DNA from: Flavobacteriales bacterium | GTDB taxonomy: Bacteria; Bacteroidota; Bacteroidia; Flavobacteriales_D; Crocinitomicaceae | Direction: 5' to 3' | NCBI GenBank assembly: GCA_018883325.1 | Contig: VEQH01000018.1 | Span: 1 to 60,736 of the forward strand | Length of the DNA: 60,736 nucleotides | In this document: positions 34,254 through 45,400 of the stretch, piece by piece | How positions within the stretch are numbered: the first letter of the stretch is position 1 | Layout: each line of letters begins with the position of its first letter | Notes under the pieces: model-generated | Databases searched by the model: none | Told to the model about the DNA's origin: nothing | What the model saw: only the letters and a program-made list of their open reading frames with translations | Translations under genes and position numbers: made by a program

Positions 34254-34733
34254 TCCCCAAATAAAATCGTTGATCCGTTTTTTATTACATCCCAAAACTT
34301 AAAACTAAACCTTTAGGACCACATAAAATTGATGGAGTAATTGCAGGAAGACCACCAATTTTTCGTTTTGAGATTGATTCCGAGCCAATGTTAAGATATT
34401 CTATTTATATCGATAGGTATTCAGATTTTACAAAGGCTCTTTTTATACCTGACAGCAACATTTTAATTTCGAATTTTAATGAAAAGGAAAATGAATTTAT
34501 CAATGACCTGGTAAAAATAAAAAAACGTAATAAATCAGAATTTGATTTCCATTTTGATTATACAAAATGGGGTATTCTCTTAATTTGTGGCGTAAGCTTA
34601 GTATTCAATATTTTTTACATTTCAAGAAATTTTCGTAAATGAGGAATTATGAGTTTTATTCCCTTTCTACGCCTATAAAATTTAATTCAAACCCCCATTT
34701 CAACTATTTTTCAAAGGATTTCTAATTAAATGC

Positions 34734-34765
34734 TTGAAAATTCTAAAATAAAACACGTATATTTG
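34734..34765 (+). promoter_or_regulatory. Promoter of atpDC
   Basis: TTG at 34734-34736, a 21-bp spacer and TATATTTG at 34758-34765. The leader to the atpD ATG would be about 18-20 nt. Confidence 0.7.
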
Positions 34766-34788
34766 CGCCCAAATTTAAACAGCGTTAG

Positions 34789-36291
<1,503 letters not shown>

Positions 36292-36301
36292 AAAAAGAAA
36301 A

Positions 36302-36583
36302 ATGAAATTAGAAATAATCACGCCAGAAGCAAGTATTTTCACTGGAGAAGTAAACGCTGTTACTCTTCCTGGTTTGGATGGTATGTTTCAAGTATTAAAT
36401 AATCACGCACCAATTATCTCTAGCTTAAAGCATGGAGAGGTGAAAGTAGAAGTAGCTGAAAAATTCGACACTTCGAAATTGAACGAAAATGTGAAAGTTG
36501 ACAAAGGAAACATCTTGAGAATTACAATCAATGGTGGAGTTGCTGAGTTGATGAATAACAAAATGATTGTTCTGGCTGAGTGA
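36302..36583 (+). CDS. atpC: ATP synthase F1 subunit epsilon
   Basis: 93 aa: MKLEIITPEASIFTGEVNAVTLPGLDGMFQVLNNHAPIISSLKHGEVKV is the epsilon beta-sandwich. The protein ends after GGVAELMNNKMIVLAE, so the C-terminal helical hairpin that inhibits the enzyme in E. coli is missing, a short form found in Bacteroidota. It is in an operon with atpD, with a terminator after it. Confidence 0.93.
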   Translation: MKLEIITPEASIFTGEVNAVTLPGLDGMFQVLNNHAPIISSLKHGEVKVEVAEKFDTSKLNENVKVDKGNILRITINGGVAELMNNKMIVLAE

Positions 36584-36602
36584 TTCAAAAAGCCTTAATA
36601 TT

Positions 36603-36634
36603 AAAGGGATTTGGTTGTCCATATCCCTTTTTTT
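36603..36634 (+). terminator. Terminator of atpDC
   Basis: AAAGGGAT and ATCCCTTT pair around a 12-nt loop followed by T tract. Confidence 0.85.
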
Positions 36635-36715
36635 ATGTTAAGACATGTTAAGTTCAATAAATTTTTAATTGTTTACACAAGATAGTTTAATTACTTTCGT
36701 TCAATTCGTTAGCCA

Positions 36716-37468
36716 ATGGAAGATTTAAAAAGCCTTGTTGATTTAAATAATATACCAAATCATGTTGCCATAATTATGGATGGGAACGGAAGATGGGCTA
36801 AACAACATGGAGAAGCGCGTTTATTTGGTCATGCAAATGGCGTTGATTCCGTTCGCGCTGTACTTCGATCGGCAACCGAAATCGGTGTAAAATACCTTAC
36901 GCTCTACGCGTTTTCAACTGAAAACTGGAATCGTCCTCAAGAAGAAGTAGATGGATTGATGGATATTTTAGTGCATTCAATCACCAACGAAATGGAAGAA
37001 TTGAATGAAAATGGCGTAAGATTTACCACAATTGGCGACATAGACGGACTGCCACCTAGATGTGCTGAAAGTTTAATTAAAGCAATTGAAATAACAAAAA
37101 ACAATACAGAAATCACCTTGATTTTGGCATTAAACTACAGTGCTAAATGGGAAATCAGAAAAGCGATTCAAACGATTTCTAAAAAACTTGCATCAGGATT
37201 AATATCAGAAGATGAAATTACAGATGAATTAATTTCCGAGCATTTAACAACAAAAGGAATTCCCGACCCGGAATTGATGATTCGCACAAGCGGAGAACAT
37301 CGCATCAGTAATTTTCTTCTTTGGCAATTAGCCTATTCAGAATTTTACTTTACAGAAACACATTGGCCAGACTTTAGAAGAGATGATTTCTTTCAAGCAA
37401 TTTTAGCTTATCAACAAAGAGAACGTCGCTTCGGAATGGTTTCAGAACAAATTAATTCCAACGAATGA
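36716..37468 (+). CDS. uppS: Isoprenyl (undecaprenyl) diphosphate synthase
   Basis: A 250-aa cis-prenyltransferase: NHVAIIMDGNGRWAKQHGEARLFGHANGVDSVRA holds the pyrophosphate-binding Asp. LTLYAFSTENWNRP and DPELMIRTSGEHRISNFLLWQLAYSEFYFT are the other family motifs. It makes the carrier lipid for cell-wall and O-antigen synthesis. It overlaps bamA by 4 nt (ATGA). A near-consensus TACTTTCG box precedes it, as for ribE. Confidence 0.95.
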   Translation: MEDLKSLVDLNNIPNHVAIIMDGNGRWAKQHGEARLFGHANGVDSVRAVLRSATEIGVKYLTLYAFSTENWNRPQEEVDGLMDILVHSITNEMEELNENGVRFTTIGDIDGLPPRCAESLIKAIEITKNNTEITLILALNYSAKWEIRKAIQTISKKLASGLISEDEITDELISEHLTTKGIPDPELMIRTSGEHRISNFLLWQLAYSEFYFTETHWPDFRRDDFFQAILAYQQRERRFGMVSEQINSNE

Positions 37469-40017
37469 GAGGATTATTAGCATTATTTTTATTTTTTTCC
37501 TTCTCTTTGTTTGCGCAAGAAGGACCAATTACACTCGGTGGAGTAGATTTCAGTTACAAAGTACCTAAAGAATATGAAATTGGCCCGATTAAAGTCTTGG
37601 GCGCAGAAAACTACGATCATCAAGCTATTAAATTAATAGCAGGCCTCAGACAAGGACAAAAAATCACTTTACCAGGCGAACAAATCAATAAAGCAATCAG
37701 AAATCTTTGGAACGAAGGACTTTTTTCCAATATTTCCATTTATGCTGAAAAAGAAATTGCAGGAGTTGTTTACATCGTAATTGAATTAGCACCTCGTCCA
37801 AAACTTTCAAAATTCAGATTTAAAGGTGTAAACAAACGTGAAGCAGATAAACTTAGAGAAGAAATTGCTTTATACGCTGGAAAAACGATTACAGAAAATT
37901 TAGTGTTTCAAACGGAAAGCAAAATCAGAAGTTATTTCAGAGAAAAGAGTTTTTACAACACAAAGGTTTCTATCAATAGAATTAAAGATACTTTAATTAA
38001 CGATTCAGAAATCTTCTTAATCGACATTAAAAAAGGTGCGCGAATCGGAATTAAAGAAATCGAAATCGTTGGTAATACTGAAGTTCCTACTTGGAAGTTG
38101 AAACTTGCAATGAAAGACACGAAACAAAAGTCAATTTTACGCATTTTCAAACGTTCAAAGTTCACAGAATCTACCTACGAAAAAGATAAAATCACGATGC
38201 TTGCGAAATTCAACGCTGTAGGTTTGAGAGATGCACACATTTCAAAAGATACTGTTTATCAATTGGATGAAAAAAATCTAAAAATCAAAATTGAAATTTC
38301 TGAAGGTTCGAAATATTACTTTGGCGACCTTGAATGGACTGGAAATTCAAAATATAGATCTTCATTCTTGGATTCGGTTCTTGGGATTAAAAAAGGAGAC
38401 TTATACAATAAAACATTATTCGATCAACGCTTATTTGGAACTGGAGACGGCCGAGATATTTCTTCGCTTTACATGGATAAAGGCTATTTGTTCTTTCAGT
38501 TGATTCCTGTTGAAACAAACGTTACAGATAATCACATCAATCACCAAATTAGAATTCTTGAAGGGAAAGAAGCGCGAATTGGTACAGTTACGATTAAAGG
38601 GAATACCAAAACAAACGACTTTGTTATTCTTCGAGAAATCAGAACGAAACCAGGAGATTTATTTAACAAAGCAGACATCATGCGTACACAACGTGAGCTG
38701 TCGCAGTTAGGTTTTTTCAACGAGCAAGCTTTCCAAGTAAATCCATTACCTAATCCAGCAAAAGGAACTGTTGATATCGAATATGTTGTAGAAGAAAAAT
38801 CATCAGATCAAGTTGAATTATCAGGAGGTTACGGTGGTGCAACAGCTGGACAAAAAGGTAGAATCATTGGTACAGTTGGTTTGACATTTAATAACTTTTC
38901 CACTAGAAATTTCTTTAAGAAAGATGCTTGGTCGCCACTACCAGGAGGAGACGGTCAACGACTTTCAATTCGTGCGCAATCCAATGGTAGATTTTACCAA
39001 GGATATAATTTCTCATTCACTGAGCCTTGGTTAGGAGGAAAAAAACCAAATTCACTTTCTTTCTGGATAAATAATACAGCGCTTTCGCAAAATGGTTATT
39101 TACGATCTAATCCTGAATATAGAGGTTTATCCATCACTGGAACAGGTATCGGATTAGGAAGAAGAAAAAAATTCCCAGACGATTATTTTACAGCTTATTA
39201 TGAATTGAGTTACCAATATTATGATGTAGTAAAAGATACGCGTTTCCCATTATTTACTGAGGGTTATGCAAACGACATCGCATTGAAATATGTGTTACAA
39301 CGAAGTTCTGTAAGTGCACCGATTTATCCTCAAAGTGGTTCAAATTTTACTTTTTCAGCTAAAGCAACAATGCCTTATTCCTTGTTAGGAGAAGAAAAAG
39401 ATTACAGTTCGATGAGTAATAAAGACCGTTACCACTATTTGGAATATTATAAATTCAAATTTACTGGTGAATGGTTCTTGCCGCTATCCTCCGATAAAAA
39501 ATTAATCTTGATGCCGCGTTTTGGTTTTGGATATATCGGAGCATACACAAAAGCAAGAGGAATTACACCTTTCGATAGATTTAACATGGGAGGAAGTGGA
39601 CTTTCTGGTGTGAATCAATTAGGGGGACAAGAAATTATTGCCTTAAGAGGTTACGAAGACCAATCATTATCAAGTAATGGAGGTGACCCAATTATTGCAA
39701 AATACACTTTGGAATTACGTTATCCAATTTCTTTGAATCCATCGGCTACTTTTTATGCATTAACCTTCTTAGAAGCAGGAAACACTTATCCTACCTTTGA
39801 TAAATTCAATCCTTTCAATGTGAAAAGATCTGCGGGAATTGGTATTCGTGTTTTCTTACCAATGTTTGGAATGCTTGGATTAGATTACGGTTTAGGTTTT
39901 GATAAATTGGATTCTTGGTCGAAAGGATTTGGCTCGGCATCTGATCAATCAATTAGTACCAAAGGTTTTTATCCTAAGTTGAATTTCACGATTGGTATGA
40001 ATCTAGGAGAATTGTAA
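37465..40017 (+). CDS. bamA: Outer-membrane protein assembly factor BamA
   Basis: 850 aa. Signal peptide MRGLLALFLFFSFSLFAQ, then a chain of POTRA domains to about residue 450 (for example IKVLGAENYDHQAIKLIAGLRQGQ and ARIGTVTIKGNTKTNDFVILREIRTKPGDLF). The Omp85 barrel follows, with FNMGGSGLSGVNQLGGQEIIALRGYEDQ as the conserved L6 region near 710 (motif RGY). It inserts beta-barrels into the outer membrane. It is translationally coupled to uppS and followed by two Skp-type chaperones that serve the same pathway. Confidence 0.96.
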   Translation: MRGLLALFLFFSFSLFAQEGPITLGGVDFSYKVPKEYEIGPIKVLGAENYDHQAIKLIAGLRQGQKITLPGEQINKAIRNLWNEGLFSNISIYAEKEIAGVVYIVIELAPRPKLSKFRFKGVNKREADKLREEIALYAGKTITENLVFQTESKIRSYFREKSFYNTKVSINRIKDTLINDSEIFLIDIKKGARIGIKEIEIVGNTEVPTWKLKLAMKDTKQKSILRIFKRSKFTESTYEKDKITMLAKFNAVGLRDAHISKDTVYQLDEKNLKIKIEISEGSKYYFGDLEWTGNSKYRSSFLDSVLGIKKGDLYNKTLFDQRLFGTGDGRDISSLYMDKGYLFFQLIPVETNVTDNHINHQIRILEGKEARIGTVTIKGNTKTNDFVILREIRTKPGDLFNKADIMRTQRELSQLGFFNEQAFQVNPLPNPAKGTVDIEYVVEEKSSDQVELSGGYGGATAGQKGRIIGTVGLTFNNFSTRNFFKKDAWSPLPGGDGQRLSIRAQSNGRFYQGYNFSFTEPWLGGKKPNSLSFWINNTALSQNGYLRSNPEYRGLSITGTGIGLGRRKKFPDDYFTAYYELSYQYYDVVKDTRFPLFTEGYANDIALKYVLQRSSVSAPIYPQSGSNFTFSAKATMPYSLLGEEKDYSSMSNKDRYHYLEYYKFKFTGEWFLPLSSDKKLILMPRFGFGYIGAYTKARGITPFDRFNMGGSGLSGVNQLGGQEIIALRGYEDQSLSSNGGDPIIAKYTLELRYPISLNPSATFYALTFLEAGNTYPTFDKFNPFNVKRSAGIGIRVFLPMFGMLGLDYGLGFDKLDSWSKGFGSASDQSISTKGFYPKLNFTIGMNLGEL

Positions 40018-40040
40018 TGCCTCGTTTTACAATAAATATG

Positions 40041-40048
40041 TATCTTCG
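40041..40048 (+). promoter_or_regulatory. Near-consensus -7 box before the first Skp gene
   Basis: TATCTTCG (one mismatch to TAnnTTTG) lies 27 nt before the ATG at 40076, so the skp pair could be transcribed separately from bamA. Confidence 0.4.
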
Positions 40049-40075
40049 CCGTTCCTTAAAAACAAATTTTTTATC

Positions 40076-40588
40076 ATGTTAAAGTTTTTTTTGGTTCTAA
40101 CTCTATTTTTTGGCATGCGAATTGCCAATGCTCAAACGTACGCGTTCATCGATTCAGATTATATTTTAAAAAGTGTTCCTGAATATGTGGAGGCAAAAGA
40201 AAAACTAGATAAAATGGCGGAACGTTGGACGAAAGAAATTGAAGAACGATACACCGTTATAAAAACTAAAAAAAGCAACTTCGAACGCGAAGAAGTTTTA
40301 TTGCCAACTGAAGAGAAGGCAAAAAGAAAAGCAGAAATAGAAAAATTGGAAAAAGAAGCGATTGATTTACAAACGCAACACTTTAGTTCAAATGGCGACT
40401 ACTTTCAAAAGCGCCAAGAATTAATTAAGCCAATTCAAGATAGAATTATGACTGCAATGAAAAAAGTGGCGAAAAGAGATGGCTACGAATTTGTATTCGA
40501 TAAAGCCAATCAAAGCAACTTAATTTATGCAGCAAAAGAAGCTGACATCAGCAATGATGTATTAGAAGCAATGGGAATAGATAAATAA
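40076..40588 (+). CDS. skp: OmpH/Skp family periplasmic chaperone (1)
   Basis: 170 aa with signal peptide ending NAQ, then AFIDSDYILKSVPEYVEAKEKLDKMAERWTKEIEERY and a long charged coiled coil with prongs, ending KVAKRDGYEFVFDKANQSNLIYAA. Skp trimers keep outer-membrane proteins soluble on their way to BamA. A second family member follows 22 bp later. Confidence 0.92.
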   Translation: MLKFFLVLTLFFGMRIANAQTYAFIDSDYILKSVPEYVEAKEKLDKMAERWTKEIEERYTVIKTKKSNFEREEVLLPTEEKAKRKAEIEKLEKEAIDLQTQHFSSNGDYFQKRQELIKPIQDRIMTAMKKVAKRDGYEFVFDKANQSNLIYAAKEADISNDVLEAMGIDK

Positions 40589-40610
40589 ATATAAATTAAC
40601 AAAGTAAACA

Positions 40611-41120
40611 ATGAAGAACCTTTTATTATTAGTGACAGTTTTTGTGAGTTTGAGTGTTTTTGGTCAATCTAAAATCGGACATGTAAATTCTCAAAAATTA
40701 TTAGACACGATGCAATCACGTAAAATCGCTATGAAAAAATTAGACGATTTTAGAGCTGAGGGAATTAAAGAATTGCAAGAAATGCAAAAAGCGTTTGAAA
40801 CTGCTTATGTTAAGTTTGAACAAACAAGCAAAGATATGTCACCTGTTTTATTGAAAATGGAACAAGACAAGTTGATGAAAAAACAACAAGACATCGAAGC
40901 GCGTCAAAATGAATTAGAGCAAGGTTTACAAGTTTACAACGAAGAGTTAAACAAACCTATCTTAGACAGAATTCAAAAAGCAATCGAAATCGTTGCTGAC
41001 CGTAAAAAATTAAGCTACGTAATTGACGAATCTGCTGCACTTTATTTCAAAGGAGGAATAGACTGTACGGCAGAAGCAATTATCGAGGTGTTAAAATTAG
41101 ATGCAGAAGCAACTAAATAA
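40611..41120 (+). CDS. OmpH/Skp family periplasmic chaperone (2)
   Basis: 169 aa with signal peptide MKNLLLLVTVFVSLSVFGQ, then KIGHVNSQKLLDTMQSRKIAMKKLDDF, a coiled coil to about residue 120, and AIEIVADRKKLSYVIDESAALYF. It is a paralogue of the preceding gene; the pair downstream of bamA is conserved in Flavobacteriia. A terminator at 41141 ends the unit. Confidence 0.92.
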   Translation: MKNLLLLVTVFVSLSVFGQSKIGHVNSQKLLDTMQSRKIAMKKLDDFRAEGIKELQEMQKAFETAYVKFEQTSKDMSPVLLKMEQDKLMKKQQDIEARQNELEQGLQVYNEELNKPILDRIQKAIEIVADRKKLSYVIDESAALYFKGGIDCTAEAIIEVLKLDAEATK

Positions 41121-41140
41121 GAAAATTAATTATGAATTTT

Positions 41141-41170
41141 AAAGGCAATCAGAAATGGTTGCCTTTTTTT
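41141..41170 (+). terminator. Terminator between skp2 and murI
   Basis: AAAGGCAA and TTGCCTTT pair with a 10-nt loop followed by T5. The murI promoter box begins two bases after the T tract. Confidence 0.88.
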
Positions 41171-41171
41171 G

Positions 41172-41179
41172 TAGCTTTG
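41172..41179 (+). promoter_or_regulatory. TAnnTTTG box of murI, leaderless arrangement
   Basis: TAGCTTTG, then AATT, then the ATG at 41184, abutting the upstream terminator. Confidence 0.65.
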
Positions 41180-41183
41180 AATT

Positions 41184-42011
41184 ATGAATAAACAAAGTCC
41201 AATTGGTGTTTTCGATTCTGGTTATGGCGGCTTAACGGTATTAAGCGAAATTCGCAAGCAATTACCACAATATGACTATGTCTATTTGGGTGACAATGCA
41301 CGAGCACCGTATGGAAATCGTTCGTTTGATGTCGTTTATGAATTTACGTTGGAAGCTGTGAAATTATTATTCGAGCAAGGTTGTCCTTTGGTTATTTTGG
41401 CTTGTAATACAGCTTCCGCAAAAGCCCTAAGAACGATTCAACAAAACGATTTACCTAAGATTGATAGCTTTAAAAGAGTGTTGGGTGTCATTCGTCCAAG
41501 TGCTGAAGAAATCGAATCTTTGACAAGCTCCAATCATGTTGGTATTTTGGGTACAAACGGAACGGTGCAATCTGGTTCATATATCATCGAGTTACAAAAA
41601 TTCGCACCCGATATTCAAATTGTACAACTTGCTTGTCCGATGTGGGTTCCTTTGATTGAAAATAATAGCCACAACAGCATTCCTGGGAAAATGTTTGTCA
41701 AAGATGATGTTGAGCGTTTGTTAGCAATGGATTCTGCAATCGACACAATTATTCTTGCATGTACGCACTACCCGATTTTACAAGATTATATTCAAGAATT
41801 AGTTGGTCCTAAAATTAAAGTTATTGCGCAAGGTCCAATTGTTGCAAAAAAATTAGAGACCTATCTTTTCGTTCACCCAGAAATGGAAAAAGCACTATCA
41901 AAAAATGGAACTTGTCGCTACTTAACGACAGAAAACACAGCTATTTTTAACCAAAAAGCTACTCAATTTTTAAATCAAGAGATTGTTTCAGAACATGTTT
42001 TGTTTACTTAA
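41184..42011 (+). CDS. murI: Glutamate racemase
   Basis: 275 aa. PIGVFDSGYGGLTVLSEIRKQLPQYDYVYLGDNARAPYG holds the first acid/substrate loop. The two catalytic cysteines are in VILACNTASAKALR (near 74) and IILACTHYPIL (near 190). It supplies D-glutamate for peptidoglycan. It has its own leaderless promoter. Confidence 0.96.
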   Translation: MNKQSPIGVFDSGYGGLTVLSEIRKQLPQYDYVYLGDNARAPYGNRSFDVVYEFTLEAVKLLFEQGCPLVILACNTASAKALRTIQQNDLPKIDSFKRVLGVIRPSAEEIESLTSSNHVGILGTNGTVQSGSYIIELQKFAPDIQIVQLACPMWVPLIENNSHNSIPGKMFVKDDVERLLAMDSAIDTIILACTHYPILQDYIQELVGPKIKVIAQGPIVAKKLETYLFVHPEMEKALSKNGTCRYLTTENTAIFNQKATQFLNQEIVSEHVLFT

Positions 42012-42013
42012 TA

Positions 42014-42403
42014 CTAATCATTTTTTGTTTTTACATCTCTATAATTAAAATAAGTGAATCTATTTGGTGCTAATTCAATCCTTTTTAGATCCTTATAAAT
42101 TGACTCTTGAGATTCATAAGCTCGGTTCAGTTTAACATCTAATATTTTTGCATAGTTATATATTGCTTCCTGTTCTGTTTTGCCAAGCCCTGACTCATGA
42201 ACGCTAATTATTTTAGTAACCCAATAATTTTGTTTTCCACTCTTTGCGAGATTACAAACATATAATTCAGATTCATTAAATTCTTGAATAATACCTAGTA
42301 ATCGAATTTTTCTCGGTTTAAAGTAATTTCCTTTAAAATCTTTTCCAATACATAAATAGTATTCAAAGTTTTCAAAAATATTCTCAACAGAATTGATTTT
42401 CAT
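42014..42403 (-). CDS. Uncharacterised 129-aa protein
   Basis: No signal peptide or membrane segment. The sequence MKINSVENIFENFEYYLCIGKDFKGNYFKPRKIRLLGIIQEFNESELYVCNLAK looks like a small beta-rich cytosolic protein. It is charged and aromatic with a normal composition, and has a helix GKTEQEAIYNYAKILDVKLNRAYESQES. I do not recognise a family. It converges on murI with 2 bp between and lies 88 bp downstream of the M4 protease gene on the same strand. Confidence 0.7.
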   Translation of the reverse strand: MKINSVENIFENFEYYLCIGKDFKGNYFKPRKIRLLGIIQEFNESELYVCNLAKSGKQNYWVTKIISVHESGLGKTEQEAIYNYAKILDVKLNRAYESQESIYKDLKRIELAPNRFTYFNYRDVKTKND

Positions 42404-42491
42404 ATTTTTAATTATTTAGTTATCTAAAAATTGGATTGTATAGATTTATTATCAATAAAGTCAAATCTAAAATACACAATATTTTTAAACC

Positions 42492-45400
42492 TTAATTTAC
42501 CACAAGCTTTTCTGAATAATAGGAATTTTTAATTTTAACTAAATACACGCCTTTACTAATTGAAGATACATCAATTTTATTTAATCCTTTGTTTATTTGA
42601 AATGTTTTAAACACTTGCTTTCCAAGAATGTCTACTATTTCTAATGTAGTAATGTTTTCAAAACCTGAATTTATTGTGAAAATTCCTGTTGTTGGATTTG
42701 GATATAATTTTATCATATTTTCCGTCACTTCATCTATTCCAATTGATTCTGATGTGTAATTTGCAGTCCAGCCTTGTCTTCTTACTTCAGGGTCGCTTAA
42801 AAACTCAACATACATACTGCCACCTGTCGAGGTTACAGGGTTTGGAATAGTAGTTCCCGAAAACTGACCTAAAATTGGTGCGGAATTGTTTGCTCCGTTA
42901 TAAACAATTACTCCGTCATAATTTAGTTCAGTATTGAAAGCAGAAAATGATAAAGTAACAGCAGTTGCATTTGTCGGTTGAATTAGCCAAGAACAGCTTG
43001 TATTATTTGCATAATTATTTGAAGCACTTCCATCATTAAAAGTTCCATTTTGAGCCGTAAGCGTCGTGGTTGTTCCTGAACAATATTGATTTTGTGTTGA
43101 AGTATAATAAGCAGAAAATCCTTGATTGTTCTCTTCAAGGTCTGAAATGAAGCGAACTAACATACTACCACCTGAAGAAGTTATCGCTGGGGGTAAATTG
43201 TTACCTGTGAATCGACCTATTAATGTTGAAGAAGTTGTTGTTCCGTCATATACTTCAACAGCATCATAAATTGTTCCATCGGAAGATGCCGCTTCAAGGT
43301 CAAAAGCAGTAAAATTTAAAGTAACGCTTGTTGCTTGTGGTGGTTGAATCAACCATTTACAGTCTTGATTATTGCAATAATTATTTGCTCCACTACCGTC
43401 TGTAAAAGTTGCATAATCAGAAGTATTTAGATTTGTTGTACCTGAGCAAAAAGCAGAACCAGTTGAAGTATAATTTGCAGAAAATCCTTGCAATGAAGTT
43501 GAAAAGTCGGAAACAAAAACAACCAACATTTTACCAGTATTTGAAGTTATTGAACCTGGAACTGAAGTACCTGAATAAACAGCTATTTGGGTAGCATTTT
43601 CATCCCAACCATTATATACAATTACACCGTCGTAATTTGATTCTGTATTGAAAGCAGAAAACGAGAGTGTAACAGAACTTGCACAAGGTGGAGCTATAAA
43701 CCAATAACATTCTTGATTATTACTATAATTAGTACTTCCTGAACCATCATTAAATGAACCTGTTGGAGTTGAAAGAATCGTTCCTCCATCACAACTTGGT
43801 GTATTCCCATAAGCTTGATAATTTGCCGACCATCCACCTTCTGTTTGTGAAACATCAGAAGTAAATCTAACGCAGATTGCACCTACACCCGAAGTTGTGT
43901 TTATTACTGGTGGCAATGTATTTCCCCACCATGTTGCCAAAACAGGATATGTTTCATCAGGTCCGTCATATACAAAAACAGTGTCGTAATCTACTTCGAT
44001 ATCAAATGCTGTAAAAGTTAATTGAATTTGTGTCGCACCGGCAGGTGCAATTACCCATTTACAATTTGCATTATTATTATAATTTGCTGAACCACTTCCG
44101 TCTGATATTGTTCCGCTTGGATCAGTCAAGTTTGTTGTTCCTGAACAAAAATTATTTGGGTCGTTCCCTATGCCAACTGCATACCACGCTTGTCTAACCG
44201 CTGTATATTGCGTTGAAGGATTTCCGTATAAATCTTGTGCAGCAAGTAATGAACCATGATAAGCATCTAAAAATGTTGCATTAGGAGTTAAATAATTTGT
44301 CAAGTTTCTATATGCTATTAATCTTGCTTGTGTAATTCCTATTCCTGTTACTAAATAAGAATTATTCAAATCGTTTGTTCCTGACCCGCCTTGACACAAT
44401 AAATAAAACCAAAAATTTTGAACACCACTATTAATATGAACACCACCGTTATCAACTTGCAAATTATTGGGATTTGCCCAGTATTGCCCATTGTAGGTAT
44501 CGGGCTGTTGTGTTAGTCCACTTGGATTATTTGGATTTGACATTGAGCGAAGATTTGGGGCAGATACCGTAACGTCCTCTCCAATATTCCAGTCTGGATT
44601 CACATTTGAATAAAACTCAACGCAAGTTCCAAAAATGTCTGCAAAAGATTCATTTAATGCTCCTGATTCGCCTTGATAAGTTAACCCTCCATTTCCATTG
44701 TTATTTATTACCATATGAGTAAATTCGTGTCCTTCTACATCAAGCCCAACTACTGGGTTCATTAATTGACCGTCTCCCATTCCGTAAACCATTATGTTGT
44801 AAGGGGCATTCATTGCAAAGGCATTATTTGGGTCTCCATTTTGGTTTGGTTGAGTTAATGGAGAATTTAAATATTGTTTTATTATGCTCCCATTTCCGTC
44901 GTAACTATTTCTACTTAATGCATTTAAATAAAAATCATAAGTTTTTTCCATACCCCAATGTACATCAAGCGCAGGGTGTCCTGAATTTGAAATTACATAA
45001 TTACCATTGTTGCCATTACCAGACCAAGATTGTGTTCCAACAGTTGTATTAATTGAGTAACTACCCCCGAAATCATCACCGTCATAATCAAAGTCCCAAA
45101 CCTCTACCGTATATGGAGGATTATTCAAATAAATATTCAGATTATTAATATTTAATGGTGGATTAGTGTTGTCAATATAGCTTGAAGTGAAAACAACCTG
45201 ATTGGATCCGTTTTTTACTTTAATGAAAAGTTCAGGAGATTGGTCTGTAAATGTAGAATACCACCAACTTTGAGACACATTCGAAATTGTAAAAGATTGA
45301 AGCAACGGAACACCTGCAAAATTTGAAGAATTACTTGTAAAGTCAGTTGAACCAGTAAATCCGCTTGTTGTTAAGTTTGTTGCGTTAGTAGCGTCATAAG

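Larger units (their letters stand above)
32861..34276 (+). mobile_element. ISL3/ISAon1-like insertion sequence, 1416 bp
   Basis: Terminal inverted repeats start GGGTCAATCATTTTTTTT on the left and GGATCAACGATTTTATTT on the right (inverted), both continuing into GGGGA; I count 19 of 23 matching. A perfect 8-bp target duplication GTTTTTTA lies outside both ends (32853-32860 and 34277-34284); 8 bp is usual for ISL3-family elements. It carries a small ORF A and a transposase ORF B in a different frame. Intact ends and a perfect duplication indicate a fairly recent insertion. Confidence 0.93.
32070..34642 (+). pseudogene. Exported membrane protein gene split by an IS element
   Basis: The 5' part (32070-32860) has a signal peptide MRTIFLLMLLLPLNILAHQ and about 245 residues of unknown family. 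The frame now stops at a TAG formed by the target duplication plus the first base of the IS. Deleting 32861-34276 plus one 8-bp repeat joins it in frame to 34285-34642. The joined frame runs ...VFYYIPKLKTKPLGPHKIDGVIAG... and ends in a transmembrane helix WGILLICGVSLVFNIFYIS with a short basic tail. The ancestral protein would be 382 aa, with a signal peptide and a C-terminal anchor. I do not recognise the family. The 263-aa truncated product could still be made and secreted. Confidence 0.85.
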
